A DNA stretch of 64,000 bases, taken from NCBI GenBank assembly GCA_022818135.1, contig JAFMSR010000015.1:1347000-1410999 (forward strand), read 5' to 3'. Source of the stretch: Saxidomus purpurata (Eukaryota > Mollusca > Bivalvia > Venerida > Veneridae). A program made the position numbers and the translations under genes. A model generated the notes under the pieces. It did no database searches, had not been told where the DNA came from, and worked only from the letters and a program-made list of their open reading frames with translations. This document shows, one piece after another, positions 1 through 14,600 of this stretch. The first letter of the stretch is position 1. Each line of letters opens with the position of its first letter.

Positions 1-77
1 GACTCATTCCAGATGGAATCAACCTCGAAGAGACAGAGGCAATGTGGAAATGTTTGTGTCTTGCCTAAGGACATGAA
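1..77 (-). mobile_element. SINE body fragment at the window edge
   Basis: Matches 62370-62455 (GACTCA-TCCA-ATGG, TGTGTCTTGCCTAAGGACA) but diverges where the tRNA-like head would begin; a 5'-truncated copy, possibly continuing outside the window. Confidence 0.6.
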
Positions 78-817
78 GCTATGAACATTTTTATCTGACA
101 TTTCTCTCCTGAAAGCGTAGTAGAATGATATTTTAGCCCGGATGGAGATTTCCGTATCAGTTGAAGTTAGCCATAGCATGACTGTCTGTCTGAAGTTTGG
201 TTTCATATTGACTCTACCTCTCACAATCAGGAGATTTGACCCGAAAATCAAACGACTGTTATAGACCTATCCTAAACGAAACTTCTAACGCACCACCTGC
301 CTTCCAATATTTGCCAGCTTATTTTTAGTTATCCGTGCACATTAGCTATCAAGTTTTTCATTTATAAAGACACTAGGCAGATACTTCCGTTACGTGAATT
401 TCAAAAAAATCGAGTAGTACACATTTCATATGGAAGATAATTTTAAGAGTAGGTTTCCCAAGGCAATAACCCATGCTAAGTCTGCGGATGTTAAAACATT
501 AAACTAAAATTATCTGCCATACAATTTGTACGTCGCAAGTCGAACAGTCGAAAACACGACAAAATAGCTACTTGGCGGGTTGTGTGTTTAAGACTTTTCG
601 CCCCGAAATGCCCAAAACACAACATGACAGAAATCAGCCACCATAGAACGTTAGAAGTTTCGGTTAGTATATATATTCTTACAGTCGTCAAAGATAATTC
701 ATATCCTAGTTTTTACTGTCAAAGCAGATTTCTAGCTGTATGCCTGTTTACAAATTTTATACAAAAACAAGTAATATCTTCAAAAAAAAAAGATGGTCGA
801 CGTAGGTGACGTAATAA

Positions 818-1111
818 ACACATTTTGTGTTTCAGAAGGCTCCCGGGCAGTACACTGCTTATTCCGGTACCGAAACGCTAGCCAATAATCAATGACGCTA
901 GATGTCCGGCCCCGGACAACACCTCGTTGAATACAAAAGTTGATCTTCGTACTGTCCAGAAACCTTGACATAACGTGTTCTGTTTTTTTCTTTTTTTGCA
1001 ACATGATTTATTATAAATAACTATAATATAAAAAAATATACACATTTTGTGTTTCAGAAGGCTCCCGGGCAGTACACTGCTTATTCCGGTACCGAAACGC
1101 TAGCCAATAAT
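818..1111. repeat. 72-bp exact direct duplication
   Basis: 818-889 and 1040-1111 are identical over 72 bases and separated by 150 bp. Each contains TGTGTTTCAGAAGGCTCCCG, which resembles a splice acceptor, but no open coding frame follows. The identity suggests a recent local event or a gene-conversion pair. Confidence 0.8.
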
Positions 1112-2587
1112 TTGCAGATTCTGATTGGTCACATTATAACGAAGTTGGTTAGCAACGCGTCCATACCAACGGAAGTTCAAATCAAAAGTATACGACTACG
1201 TCGAATAACAACTTTGAAATACAGCCATCTCACCCGTATTACAACATGAAAAACTACTGTATAAATTGTCGCCTTTGTCCCAGAAATCCATAAGTCAATT
1301 TTTCATGTTTTGAGAATATCGAGTTTGAAGTTTTAAATTTCAATGAAGATCAGAGACTCACGACTTTATGGAATTAGCTTTTAACCGAGTTATATTAGTT
1401 CCATAAAACAGACTACGTCATCATAAAGTGTACAACGGTACCAAAATGTCAAAACCTCAAAACACGGACTAACGGGGCTCTGGAAATAACGCGACGAGAT
1501 GCATGTATAAAGAAAGAATTTCATACTAAAGATATTACAAGCACATCTTACGTATAGCGTTTATTGTTTTGTAATTTTGATATTTGCGACCGTATATATA
1601 GAGAATATTAGGCTAATGTCATTTGATAGCCGGAAAAGGCGATGCTCTGCTGAGTCTTTTCCGACCGTATCTGCCGAACCTGATATCACCTGTTGTCAAA
1701 AGACAGTTGACTAATATTCTATTTATCATGCAAAATCTTCATATAATATTTTTTAATACTTTTAGGGGCCTTAAAGAGAATAAATACGACTTTAATATAG
1801 CTTTATAATAACCTTCATGAGACTATTTATAAATGTTTTATTGTTATATATGTTATGATCTTACTTTGCAAACAAAACTTTTGCAAAGACATTCCAATTA
1901 AAACACATACATTTAAAAAATGGCGGCGTGGGGTCAACAACAACAACAACACTGGGGGTATTCTAATCTAATTGTAAAAAAAACTTGAGAGTTGCTGAGT
2001 AAAACGTTAGCGGTTCAAAGACAGTTTTCAACTTTTGATAGGTAGCTGATATGTTTCAGGCCTTAAGAACTTATTGTGAACATTGGGTTGTGATAAAAAA
2101 AAAATTTGCTTCAAAATTGCTGAAGATGGATAGGAAATTATCTAACTTGGGCTGTGTTTTTTTGCAATAAATACATCGTTTAAATGTACCATGATTTGTA
2201 AACAAAAATACAAAAATGATAGAATAAACGAAATACTTTGATTACTTTTTTCTCTGTGTTTGCACTTGAGGAATCCTGATTGTTGAACTGGAAGTAGTCC
2301 TCAAAGTTGGCGTGGTTACAAAGTGTTATCATGTCACAAACGTGATACCATTTTAAAATATCGGACGGGTGTTATCGGTCAGATTTAATGCTAGTTGCAT
2401 GATAAACAGATTTCAATGGTAGCAACTATTTTTTGAAAGTCGACAGCGTTAGTTCGTAAATATATAGTAACAACGTTAATACGCTAGAATAGGCACAATT
2501 ATTTTCTTTTAGTGTTACTTAATAAAACCATTACATGTACCCAATTTTGTGATTAAGATGTGGTTACCTTATTTCTTTTATCAACAG

Positions 2588-5500
2588 CTGAAGAACAAGT
2601 TCTGGAGAGACATATTCTGTTTACAAACCAGAACAATATATGTGCCATAGCCATATCAGCATTAGGCTTGTCTGTCCCTAGTCTTCTACAGATAAACTGC
2701 GACATTATAACAGAACAAACGGTAGTAACAAGGTACACATATACATACCTTAGTTCCCTCCCCGTCCCTACCCCCTTCAACCCCCCCCCCCCGCCCCCAC
2801 CCTCAACCACTGCGACATTATAACAGAAGATACGATAGTAACAAGGTACATACATATACACCTTAGTTCTCTGCCCGTCCCTATTCCCTTCATCCTCCCA
2901 ACCGCTTCGACATTATAACAGAAGATATGATAGTAACAAGGTAAACACATATTCACCTTAGTTCTCTCTCCGTCCCTACCCCTTTCATCCCACAACCACT
3001 TCGACATTATAACAGAAGATACGGTAGTAACAAGGTACCCACATATACACCTTAGTTCTTTCTGCCCCCACGCCCTCCCCTCCCCCGTTAATGTCCGCCG
3101 GTTTGTTCGTCACAAATATGTCGGAAGCTTTCGCAACTTTAATAAGAATGCGGCCATCTAATAATGTAGTAGTTGTACACAATTTAATGCGTTCTAACTT
3201 CGCATTGCTAGGCAATTTCGCCATATGCTTACCTCTTGTTTTTACTTTGGGACAAATTTACTTAAAACTCTAAGACACCTGATTAAATCATGTAACGAAA
3301 TGCCTGAGTCAGATGCTTTATAAATATGCGCCACTTGGTCAACTATTAAAAGACTGTAAACATAGAAAAAAATTAAGTAATTGCAATTTGATATTCTAAT
3401 TCAAGATGGTATATATACTTTAAAGAACACTTCTTATTGTTATTTAATAATTCTTTTTGTCTGTTTTTAAAGGTTTGCCTTGGACATGACAAACAATATT
3501 GTCTTTTACACGAACGGGACAGTCATTTTCATGCAAGAAGCGTTTAAAGATAGTAGAACAATTCTGTATCAGAGTAATGGAACCATTACAGGTATTACTA
3601 GCATCCTTTTAACCATGTTTAAGAAAAAACAAGAACCATTTTTTCTCACCAGAACCAGTGTTTTTTATGATCCTGATCATCACTGCGGATGAACGACCAC
3701 CGGATATTGGGGCGAAAATGAGCACATATAATTAGTTTTCGCGAGGAACATGTTACAACCGGGGTAAGTTAAAACCCGATTTTCACTCTGATGCATATGA
3801 TATTGTGTTTATTTGTGTTTTTTCATATACGATAATGACTGTCCAAGCCGAAAATATTCTCGATGTGCAACATTAATATGTTGAAATGTTGAAAATACCC
3901 AAAACAAATAGCCTGCTCACTCGAAAAAATCTCGACCGATTGCAAATTATGCCGTTTTATTTGATAAATCATTAACATATTAATGATCTGACCACAGGTG
4001 AGTGTAGCGTACCAATTGATATATAGTAACTAGGCTATTTTGAACTAAAAATCACTGTATGGGTCCCTGGTACGCTACACTCACCTGTGGATCTGACAAG
4101 GGCATATCATTTGTCTAAAGACAAGATAATAATGTTCGAAATTTCATCATTTTAGACGAAAGTATAGCGAAGATACGGTTCTCAAAACATTTCAATTACT
4201 GTACTGGGTATTGGTTAAACGTGTACTGAGTATTGACGGAGTGAGCAAATCACTGTACTGAGTATTGCATCAAGAAATGAGTAAAACAAATTGAAAAGGG
4301 AAATGTATATATTTACTATCAGTTGAAGGTATTGATATAAACTGTATAATAAACTGTTTTGTCCGGCGTTTTAAGTATTAGACACGCATGTAACAATTTC
4401 ATTTATATTTTTAAAATTTCACCAACTATGATAATTATGCAGTACCGCACCAGCAATTTAATGACTCGGACATGACGTGACTTTAAAAGCTCGCTGCAAC
4501 TAGTAAACATTTGTCTAAATACGTATAAGTTTTAATATAAAATGCAGTGTTTTGTTCTAGGTAATGAAAATAGCGGAACTGTCTGCCACATCTGCATTGT
4601 GTGTGTGCATGTGTGTGCGTGCATGCGTGCGAGTAACGCAATAAAATAAACATTTGTTTACGAATTCTCCTAAAGCATCGCTACAACCTTCATTTTTATC
4701 GAAATGTAGATACATATTTGACCCCATGACCTAGTTTTTTACCCCAGATAACCCATATTCTAACTCTATCAAGATTTTATAAAGGCTGTCATTCTGACCA
4801 AGCTTCATGAATGCAACCTGCTTTTAATCACTTTATATTCGCGTGATCTTTATTTCGCGAAACGCATGGTCCTGTATTATTTTTTTGATTCATGATTCGC
4901 GGCCTATTGTCTATTACTTTTAAGCAACATTTTATGACAATTTTTACTGTTTGTATATTCTGTTAGAGATTAATTTAATGAACAAAAAGACCCATTACAT
5001 TTAGTTAGATCCCTATCAGAAATTTACATTTTATTAACTTTTATGAAATTTTGTTATTACTCCCCTTTAATATGAAAGTATTTAAAACGTTGAGTATTTC
5101 TTTTTTATTTCAATATAATTTCTACTTTCACATTTGAATTGGATAGATTTACAAATATCTTAACATTCTAAACCAAAATGCAAGTTTTAAACCTATGTGT
5201 AGCTTCTGAATTGATTTATTTCCAACTTATCTTGGGTGCGCACCCAAGATAGGTAAAGGGAGGTAATAATATCTTTTCAAACTTGAATTTCTAATGAATT
5301 CCATCTAAATATATAATATTTAATGCAAATATTTCACAAATATAATACAATAGGTCTTATATTTATATCTTTCCTTAGGCAAAGTATGTGTATCAAATTT
5401 TTACCTATGATAAAATAACTCTAACTTGGTTGGGCAACCAGGATAGGGAAATCAAATTTTAAAAATACCTCCAGTGAAAATCTTACTTGAATTAAGTGCT

Positions 5501-8500
5501 AAGTGAACATAAATAAGTGTAAATGATCAGATGTTAAAGTTTCAAACAAATCTGTTACATGGCCAAATTCCAATTATAAACCTTTAACCTCGCGAAAACC
5601 AAATACTAAAATGAAATGAATAGATTCAATATACTACTTAAAATTGGTACAATTGGTAACAAAATTATTAAAAGAATATCAGTTTTTGTGTTGAAGATTT
5701 ACCTTTACATCAGGTGATAATAATCCATTCTCAAACAGTTTTAAAATGATGAATCACACAATTTTTCCCTGGTCCGTTAATCCCTACTTTTATCTAAACA
5801 ATTACGTCAGATTTTTCGGTTTGTACAAAATATCATTATCCCGTGTTGATATTGTCAAAGCTGAAATGGACCATCCTTCCCTCAGACATCACACGCTTTG
5901 TTCAATGTATACAAAGGAATTCAACGTGAATATATACTTAGCACGTTTAAACACGTGCCCGTGATGTGAATATTAAGTTTTCCGGGATGTGTAAATTAAA
6001 ATTATTTTGTAGAAATAGAATTAATTTTGGATATGCATCATATCATACTGTAACTTGAATTGATTTGATCAAAACATTTTAAAATGAATTCAAATAGATA
6101 CACCAATTAACATAGAATATTGCATACACAAGATTTTTCTATGATTTTATTTGGACCAAAGATGATCCATATGCACACTCAAAATAGAATTCATCAAGAT
6201 AGTGATTCTGAATAACGGTCATGAAGATTCAATGAAAAATGCAAAATATATTGTAAACACAAGGGAATGATTTGATCCAGTGACCTAATTTTTAACCCAA
6301 CATGATTCATATTCTTACTCGACCTAAATTTCATCAAAGCAACCATACTGACTGAGTTCATGGTCGAATGAAAAATGGAACCTTTGTTGCATACAAAATG
6401 TTTTGTCTATGATTTGACCCCGTGAGTGACATAGTTTTTGACAATATAACCCATATTCGAACCGACATAGATTACATGAAGGCAGTCATTCTGATCATAT
6501 GTCCTGAAGATCCAGTGCAAAATGCAGTCTCTTTTGCATACACAAGGTTAAATGTGCACAGACAACACGCAGACGATAAACAGACATACATACGACGGAC
6601 ACCAGGCGATCACAATTATCAACCTTGGGTACTTCGTGCCCTAGTGAGCTAATACAACGCTTTTAAAGGCAGCAGAATATTTCTATTACTCACTTTTAAT
6701 GCCCAATACTCAGTACACGTTAGTATCAATACTCCGGTACACCAGAAAACATAATAAACAATACCCAGTACACTAACTTTAGTTACATATGTATCAATAT
6801 TTTGGCCCCGAAAGCACGTTTGTTGATAAAATCTTGAACACTTATGTCTGGTACTTGCGCAAATAAATTGCTCGATTCAGGTTATTCAAATCTAAGCACA
6901 TTTGCAAAATAAAACGGTAAACATTACCAACGGTCGAACTTTTCAAGTGAGCAGGTGATGTTCTTTTTGATATTTTAACATATTAACCAACATAATTTAC
7001 ATTTCGGGTATACAATGGACTAGGATAGCCATCGAAGTATCCAAAAACACACAAAGAAACACTAGATAGTGTGTATTAGATTAAATATCGGATTTTAACT
7101 TACACCAATTGTAACACGTTCCTCGCGAAAACTAATTATCTGTGCTCACTTTCGCCCCAATATCCGGTGGCCGTTCATCCGCAGTGATCATGTCAGAACG
7201 AGATAAAATGTCAAAAACCAATAATGAAAGGTGCCTTTGTTAAATGTTGATTCCTTTAGACTAGACGGTGTTAAAAGAGAAATGATTTTAATTGAAAACA
7301 CCTGTTATTTTTAATTTCCCCTTGCATTATTAAGAACCATTTGAGAGCGGAGCTCAGCCAACCTAATCGCTGATAAACTTTGCTATTACTGCTTTCAGAT
7401 ATGGATTACAACTGGAAAACTGAACAATTATTTTGGATAGAATCTGTAGATGGTTTTTTGTATTACATTGATGTGAATGACGAGGATGTCCTTGAACCCG
7501 AAACCAAGAAACTTTCCAATTCAGATGTAACAAGTCTAGCAGTGGATCCACATAATAGGTAAACTGTTTCTTAATGGTCTTAACATGAAATTAACACAAT
7601 AAAACATCAAAATGTGAAGTTAGGAAAGAAATCCCCAGACATAGTATGTGACAAAAATGCGCAATTAAACCACCGTCAACAAAACTCGCAGAAAAAATGT
7701 TTCACAGAAAAATGCTACACAGAAAATAGTTGCACAATAATGTTTCACAGAAAAAATGTTACGCAGAAAATGTTACACAGAAAAATGTAACACAGGGAAA
7801 TGTTACACAGAAAATTGTTACACAAAAATATTACACAAAAATTATACTACACTAAAACATGTTAATTAGATGTTAAATTTACATGTTACACCGAAGAAGA
7901 GGAACAGGATTGCCCTACATCGCTCACCTGAGTGAACAGCGAATATATGCATTCATGTGACGTTTGGTTGTCATTTGTTTTTATATATGGCGGATAAGTA
8001 GATAAAGCGAAATATGTTCGTGATATCCACTTATTAAGGGGTAAACGCGAATATGTTCGCGTTAGCTACTTATCTGCAATTTTTGTGTCGCCCTTTCGGA
8101 GAAAAGGCAATGCATAGGGATCGCTTTGTCCGTCCGTCTGTCCGTCTCAAAAACTTAACGTTAGCTATAACTTTGCCGTTTCTTAGAATTTCTTCTCCAA
8201 ACTTTCAAATTGTATTGCTTATGACAAATGGGTCGTCGTGCCGCCAAATTTGGAAGTTCATGGTCATATTTGACAGAGTTATGCCCATTTTTGTACTTAG
8301 ATTTTGTCACGAAATTATGTTTGTCACGAAAACTTAACGTTGGCTATAACTTTGCCATTTCTTTAAATTTCTTCATCAAACTTTCAAATTGCTTATGACA
8401 AAAGGGTCGTGATGCCGCCAAATTTTATAAGTCAATGTTATATTTTGCAGAGTTATGCCCCTTTTTGTACTTATATTTTAGCTATAACTTGGCAATTTCT

Positions 8501-11500
8501 TAAGCTTTCTTCATCAAACTTTCAAATTGTATTGCTTTAGACAAAAGGGTCGTGGTGCCGCCAAATTTTGTAAGTCATGGTCACATTTGACAGAGTTATG
8601 CCCGTTTTAGTACTTGGACTTTGGTTATTCTGACAAAGTGTAAGTGAGCGACATAAGTGTTCTACTGAACACCCATCTAGTTAAATATGGCGGATAAGAA
8701 CAGATAACGAAAACTATTTTCGTGTTCTTAACAAGTTAGTCACTTAATCATCTGAGACAAGTAGATAAGTAATGGCAGATGTGAGCTGGAAGGACACAAC
8801 TTGTGTTATGATATTTATCTAACCCGGAAATGTTTCTCGAAAATGTAACTAGATATCCAGATAAATATCACAGATATTAAATAGGTATCTAGATACTTAA
8901 CACAAACGTTAGTTAACTAACGTGTGACAGTAATATGCCACCATACTATCCTGATCAAAAATGAAACTATTTCAATGAGTTAAACTGAAATATCCAAATA
9001 TTTCAGAAAAGTATTTTGGATAGCAAAGAATTTCGATGGTTATTCGCTAAACGTTTGGGATACTGTGAATGATGAAATAAAGCGCATACAGGCGTCTTTA
9101 CTGGTAAAACCTACCGATCTCGAGTACGACAGACCGAAAGACAGGTAAATGGATCTTATTTATTGCTCGTAAAAATAGAATAATACGTTCGACTTAATCC
9201 TGACTTTAAAGTTGGCTTACGATTATTGAAGACCCATTTTCATAAATCCCTGCTTGATTCTTCCTAATGCACCAAAAGTAAAGGAATAAGCAAATTTATA
9301 ATATCTGTAGTATGATTCACTGACGCTCCCTTGAAATGAAAACTTTGTATACAGTGCGTCATACTGTCCGACCAAGTCAGACGGTCCCATTGCATTCAGT
9401 CAATATCTTCATTGCAGCTAATATGTTCAATTATTCAACCGAAAGTAGGACTGTTACATCACAGAGATAAGCTCCGCCCTAAAACTCCATCTTTTTACAG
9501 GTATAGGTTACAGGTCTATATCACAGCAATAAGAACATTATTGCAAGAGAGCGTCAGTGAACCGCAGCAATAAGTTTATTTATTCCAGTAATATGGACCT
9601 ATAACCGGCTTACAGTTTGTCCGACCTACATAAAACTATGGAACGCCATGACCGTCTTATTATGACTTGTTTGCTTATATGCGGTAGATATTTCATTATG
9701 CGGTAGATATTGTCTTATATGCAGTAGATATTTCATTATGTGCAGTAGAAATTCCATTATGCGTGGTATTTTTTTCTTTATATACTGTACACTCTTTGTT
9801 ATATGTAGTAAGACTCTTCTTATATGTGGTGGTATTGTCTTTATATGCAGTGCATTCAATTGTGTGTGTGGTACAAAGACCAATATATGCAGTAGCTTTG
9901 TTATTGTATGTATTAGAAAAAATGTATACGTGGTGCTTTTTACATTATGATGTACAAACTGACATATATGTGGTAGTGACTGAGTCCATTATGTGTGTCC
10001 ATCATGGCGTTCCGTAGAAAACCTTGCATTGAAAGATATGTATAAGTTATAGGTCTATATTACAGGAATAAGAAATTTTATTGCGAGGGAATGTCGGCGA
10101 ACCGAAGCAACAAGTGTGTTTAGTCTTGTAATATTGACCTATAACCGGCTTACAGTTTGTCCCATCTACAGACAATATTTTATTTGTATTGAAGTATATA
10201 TAGTTTTGGGGCGGAGCTTAGCTCTGTGATGTCAAAGTCCCACTTATTGAAGAAAATAAGTTATTTTCATATTAAAGAGATTGAGTCAATATGGAAACTT
10301 CAACTTTCTTTTTTAATGAAATCGGAGCATTTGATTGAATCAGAAAGTGGAACAAAGTGTAAGAAGGTTATATGGGGAAAATGTTCAAGTTCCAATAAGA
10401 CAGCACATTTACACGATCAAATACTTTGTCACAGTGTTTCTTAATAGGCTGATTAAGGTCACATTACAATAAAAAAACACCTAAAGGTCGTCACACTTTG
10501 TTGGAAAAAATTAGTACGGCTTTCTATACCGTCAAAATCCTTCAAACAACTTTAGGCATAGATCTTAGAAAGCAGTTTAGATTATCAATAAAAGAAAGCC
10601 ATCAAAAATGTTGTCAAAGAAAACTCAGAATTCTTTGACAGTGTAAACTGTCTTTCATATACATGTACATGTATCATGATGTTGTCGTTGTTGTTTTTTT
10701 TAAGTTACTTTAAATCATGGTTGAGAATATATGTTTATTTTTAGACTCTTATGGAATGATGAAGAAGGGTATGTAGGAATAATAAACACGGACAGCTCAC
10801 ATGAGAGAAAATATGACAGTGCAATGTCGTCTGGAGAAAACAGACACGCTATTGCAGCGTATAAGGTGGTTTGTTTAACAGTTAAATGTCGGCTCCTCTT
10901 AATTGAAAGCCAAACTATCTTGTTAATGCATAACTTATGATTAATGTTATGTTCGGCTGCATTTTTCAGTTAAATGCGGACACTGTAATGAGCATTGCTT
11001 CTTGAAAGTAGTGACATTGCTGCAAGTACGTAGTACGTAAGGCTAAATAGTGCTTTCGTCTCCACTTTTGTGACAGTATGGCACCGTTTGTCATCGTCAA
11101 ATTGATATTAAATCCTTGATTCACGAGATAAAAGGCCAAAAAAACATTGCAACTTAATGCTAATGATCTACATTAGGAATGAAAGCATCAAAAGATTTTC
11201 TGATCTCCAGTACTCTCAGTGCTTTGATTGTGATTTTCATTAATACATTTATTTAAAATGCGCTACCTACTTACTTAATTAATTAAGTAAGTAAACATTT
11301 CTTTGACGGATTATATTTGTAAGTCGTAAGAAGTTCAATAAATTGATTTATTTATGTAGGCAATCATAACCTGCTGGGATCATTTAAAACATAAGATCTT
11401 GATATCGAACATAATAAGATGGTAGACTTTGATAACGTTTCCACATAGCAATAATGACAAGGGAATAGAGGGAAAAGTCTGCGGAGCTTTAACTTGAATG

Positions 11501-11686
11501 AATGATAAATGTATGTGCATTTGTTTAAGAATTTCATACTCATAACAACAGCAGAAGATAGACAGTTTGACATCATTTATGAACTTGAACCGAATGCAGA
11601 AGTTCACATGAATCTACAAAAAGCATATGATGGACCTGTGTTAGATCTACACGTATATGAATCTGCACTTCAGCCAACTGATCTTG
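2588..11686 (+). CDS. LRP-like gene exons 1-6: first beta-propeller
   Basis: Six exons total 840 nt, about 280 residues, the size of one six-bladed YWTD-type propeller. Blade-like motifs are divergent: LFWIES in exon 3, VFWIAK in exon 4, LLWNDEE in exon 5, with a SLAVDP-type strand at the end of exon 3. The first exon reads like a propeller start (HILFTNQNNICAIAI). Exon 6 must start at 11530, not at the nearer AG near 11540, because only that acceptor keeps phase 0 with exon 5. Canonical YWTD is absent from this propeller, so the fold is inferred from spacing and from the EGF that follows. Exon 1 has one predicted donor at 2733 and three tandem copies of it downstream. Confidence 0.75.
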
Positions 11687-14600
11687 GTAATTTGTTTCTA
11701 TGAATGTCCAAATTAAAGATAGTGGGATGTCTATGTTCCCCTACATTGATTCCCAATTATATCACTTTCAAGAGATGAATTATGATTGAGTGCTGTTTTA
11801 AAGGGACATACCCTATACCTGATGTTAGACTTAATAATCTCCATATGAATAGTAGAACCTTTGGAAGTATTATAACTTCCCCTTACTATTTCAGCTAAGC
11901 ATTTCAGTAATTATCGATAACATTAGCGTTTTGAAATAAGCTGCAGTACCGTTAAACATTCAATAATCTATGTAGAGTTGTTGTTGTACAATTAATGGGT
12001 GGCTGCGATTTATTACAGTAGGCCTCTATATTGATTATTTGTGGTACAACGAGGCATTTTTCGCCATGGGTTCTTCTTTGAAATTGTATTTATTTATCAT
12101 TTTACGTTCATTGAACACATAATCTATATTTCGAGAATATAATCGGCTAGATGTAGGGAGTGCCTCTTTAAGCAATCACTCACATGAATTACTCTTTATT
12201 CGAGCTTCCGGTACATTGGGTTTGGTTTTTTACTGTCGCGTTAATTGAACAATTAAAATTAATGCATTGAAGAAAATGTGCCCATTCATGTCCAGTGTTT
12301 ACCTGTTCAAAGATCTGCGCACTGAAGTATTAAGTTGTTAGCTTTTTGGATAACAATTCTGAAGGATTCCTCTATTTAAAGAAATAGACTTGCCCAAACT
12401 GAAGTCAGAATATCCCATCGTAAAAATCTAGATATAAATTGGTAGATTAGTATTTGGTTGTCTTTGAATTTGGTAGTCCGTGAATCTCTTTGTGGTCTGT
12501 GAATTTTATGTTCCATGCAATAAAGACATTATAACACTCGGTTGAACAACAGCAATAAAAAGTAAATGCAAATAGTAAATAATCTATATGGTTTTTAAAT
12601 TATTTAATGCGAAAAATGTTATTTGTCGTCAAATCAATGAGAAGACAATAAAACCAAACCTATTTTCTGAAGCAATGAGAATCTATTTTGCAACTTTTAG
12701 CATAGGAATTTTATATGCATAATATTTATGTATATGTGTTCCCGTTCTACACGATGGACAACTAAGATAAGGCTAATTTCATCTGATATGGGCTGTTGTA
12801 TTTTACAAATGTACTGCACACATACTCATTCATCCTGTAAGTATTAGTCTGTCAGGAAACTTTGAAATTAATGAAAGTCGCCATTTAAACAGAGCCATGT
12901 GAAGTGGAAAATGGTGGATGTGAACACATTTGTCTCCCTGGTAACACACTGAAGTGCGCATGTTCTCTTGGATATATCTTAGATACGGATCAAAGATCTT
13001 GTAAAACAGGTACGGTAAGACATATCTATAATACTCGAGCTATAAAAGTCACTTATATTAATTCCGACAGTTCTCTTGAAAAAGTATTCTTAATCACAAT
13101 AATTAGAGAGGAAATTATAAAGCAAAAGCTAGAAAGCAGTTACAAAAATAGACATTGGTGATTCCACACAGTACATGTAGATTTAACTTTTAAGAATTAA
13201 GCCTTAGAAACCAAATGTTACTTAATGAATAAACTCATATTTATGTAACACTATGACCAATTAAAATGAGCCGGTTATAAAGCGTAACATGTTAGTAACT
13301 TGAATGTCCTTTTAGTTGTTTTGGATGACAACTTCTTTGTTGTCTTGGATACCGTTCATGACAGGCTATACCAAATAGACCTCGAGACAGAGACCCCCTA
13401 CGTCATTGAGATTGGCCAATCGAATGAACCCACTGCTCTGACCTTTGACCCTTCTAGAAACGAGGTCATATGGGTAGATGCAGATAAACGTGCCTTGAAG
13501 AAGAAGAAAATTGGATCAGCTGATGAAATTGCAGTATGGTCAGGTAAAACTGCCATTTAAAGGCCAATTAACATGTTGGATGTAATATTTCGTGTAGCTC
13601 TTATACAATGTATCATCACGAAAGTGACTGTTCTTTGTAAGAAATCATTCATGACGTTGCTTTTTAAATCGAAATATAACGCAGTATTTTTTATCAAAAA
13701 AGAAAGTCTTTCAGACAATCTCTAAGGCTGTGAAAGAAAAGTGTACGTCAGTATTTTTTAAAATACAATAGAACACATTTCGATCATTATTCTATCCGTA
13801 TATTTATCTATTATCTCGTATCGAGTGCGTACAGTACTAATGGACATGAAAATTCAAATGAATTAAAGTTTGGACTGACATTTGTGGTTTCAAGGTGTGG
13901 ACGAAAACGCGGCTGTAGCGGTAGATGTATCTACAGGGAATGTGTACATGTCCACTGGAGGAGACATTATCGTGGTTGGTCAGTTCGGAGACAAAACTAC
14001 TATCATAGATTCAACAAAACTAGCGGGGACAGTTGGAAAAATTGCTGTGATGCCAGAATCCGGGTAATAAGGTCCTCATTGTTTAATAGAATGGAAATTG
14101 AAATATGCATAAATTGACTAACTAGTAGTGAATGCATGAATAAATAGATGAATGAATACATAAACTGACTGACTGACCGAGTAATAAAATAACTGAAACA
14201 GTCGGTCGATATAGGTCGGTCAGTCGGTCATTTCAAACAATATGTTTATATCTTTGTTTGAAGGATAATGGCATGGTTTGAAGATGGCGACAGTTTGCAA
14301 ATCGCGATAGCGAACATGGACGGCACAAACATTCGACCAATAAGCTTAGATATGAGAATACCCGAAGATATTGCGTTCGATCTTAATGATGGTAAATGCC
14401 TTAAGACATTTGTTTTTGTTCAATGTGTCAACATTCACTCATGGCCATATAAAATATTGTTACTGTAGTGAGTTTTAAAAGCACATGGTGTTGTCACAAG
14501 TTCAATTAGATATAGCTGTATAGCTTTCTTCTCAATCCTGGATGCTGTTTATAAATGTATTGTATTTGTTCATGCTTTGATAAACGAATAAATAATGTTT

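Larger units (their letters stand above)
1..2587. other. Non-coding flank upstream of the first visible LRP exon
   Basis: No convincing exon was found here. Positions 1-77 match the 3' body of the tRNA-derived SINE at 62370-62554, without the tRNA-like head. Positions 818-889 and 1040-1111 are an identical 72-bp direct duplication. The rest is AT-rich single-copy-looking sequence. A missing 5' exon of the LRP-like gene would need a phase 1 donor, and I could not identify one. Confidence 0.5.

Noticed and set aside
3681..7186. Firm assignment to Transib/ProtoRAG
   Set aside because: Only the CAC ends and 5-bp duplication agree; the heptamer does not and there is no transposase.
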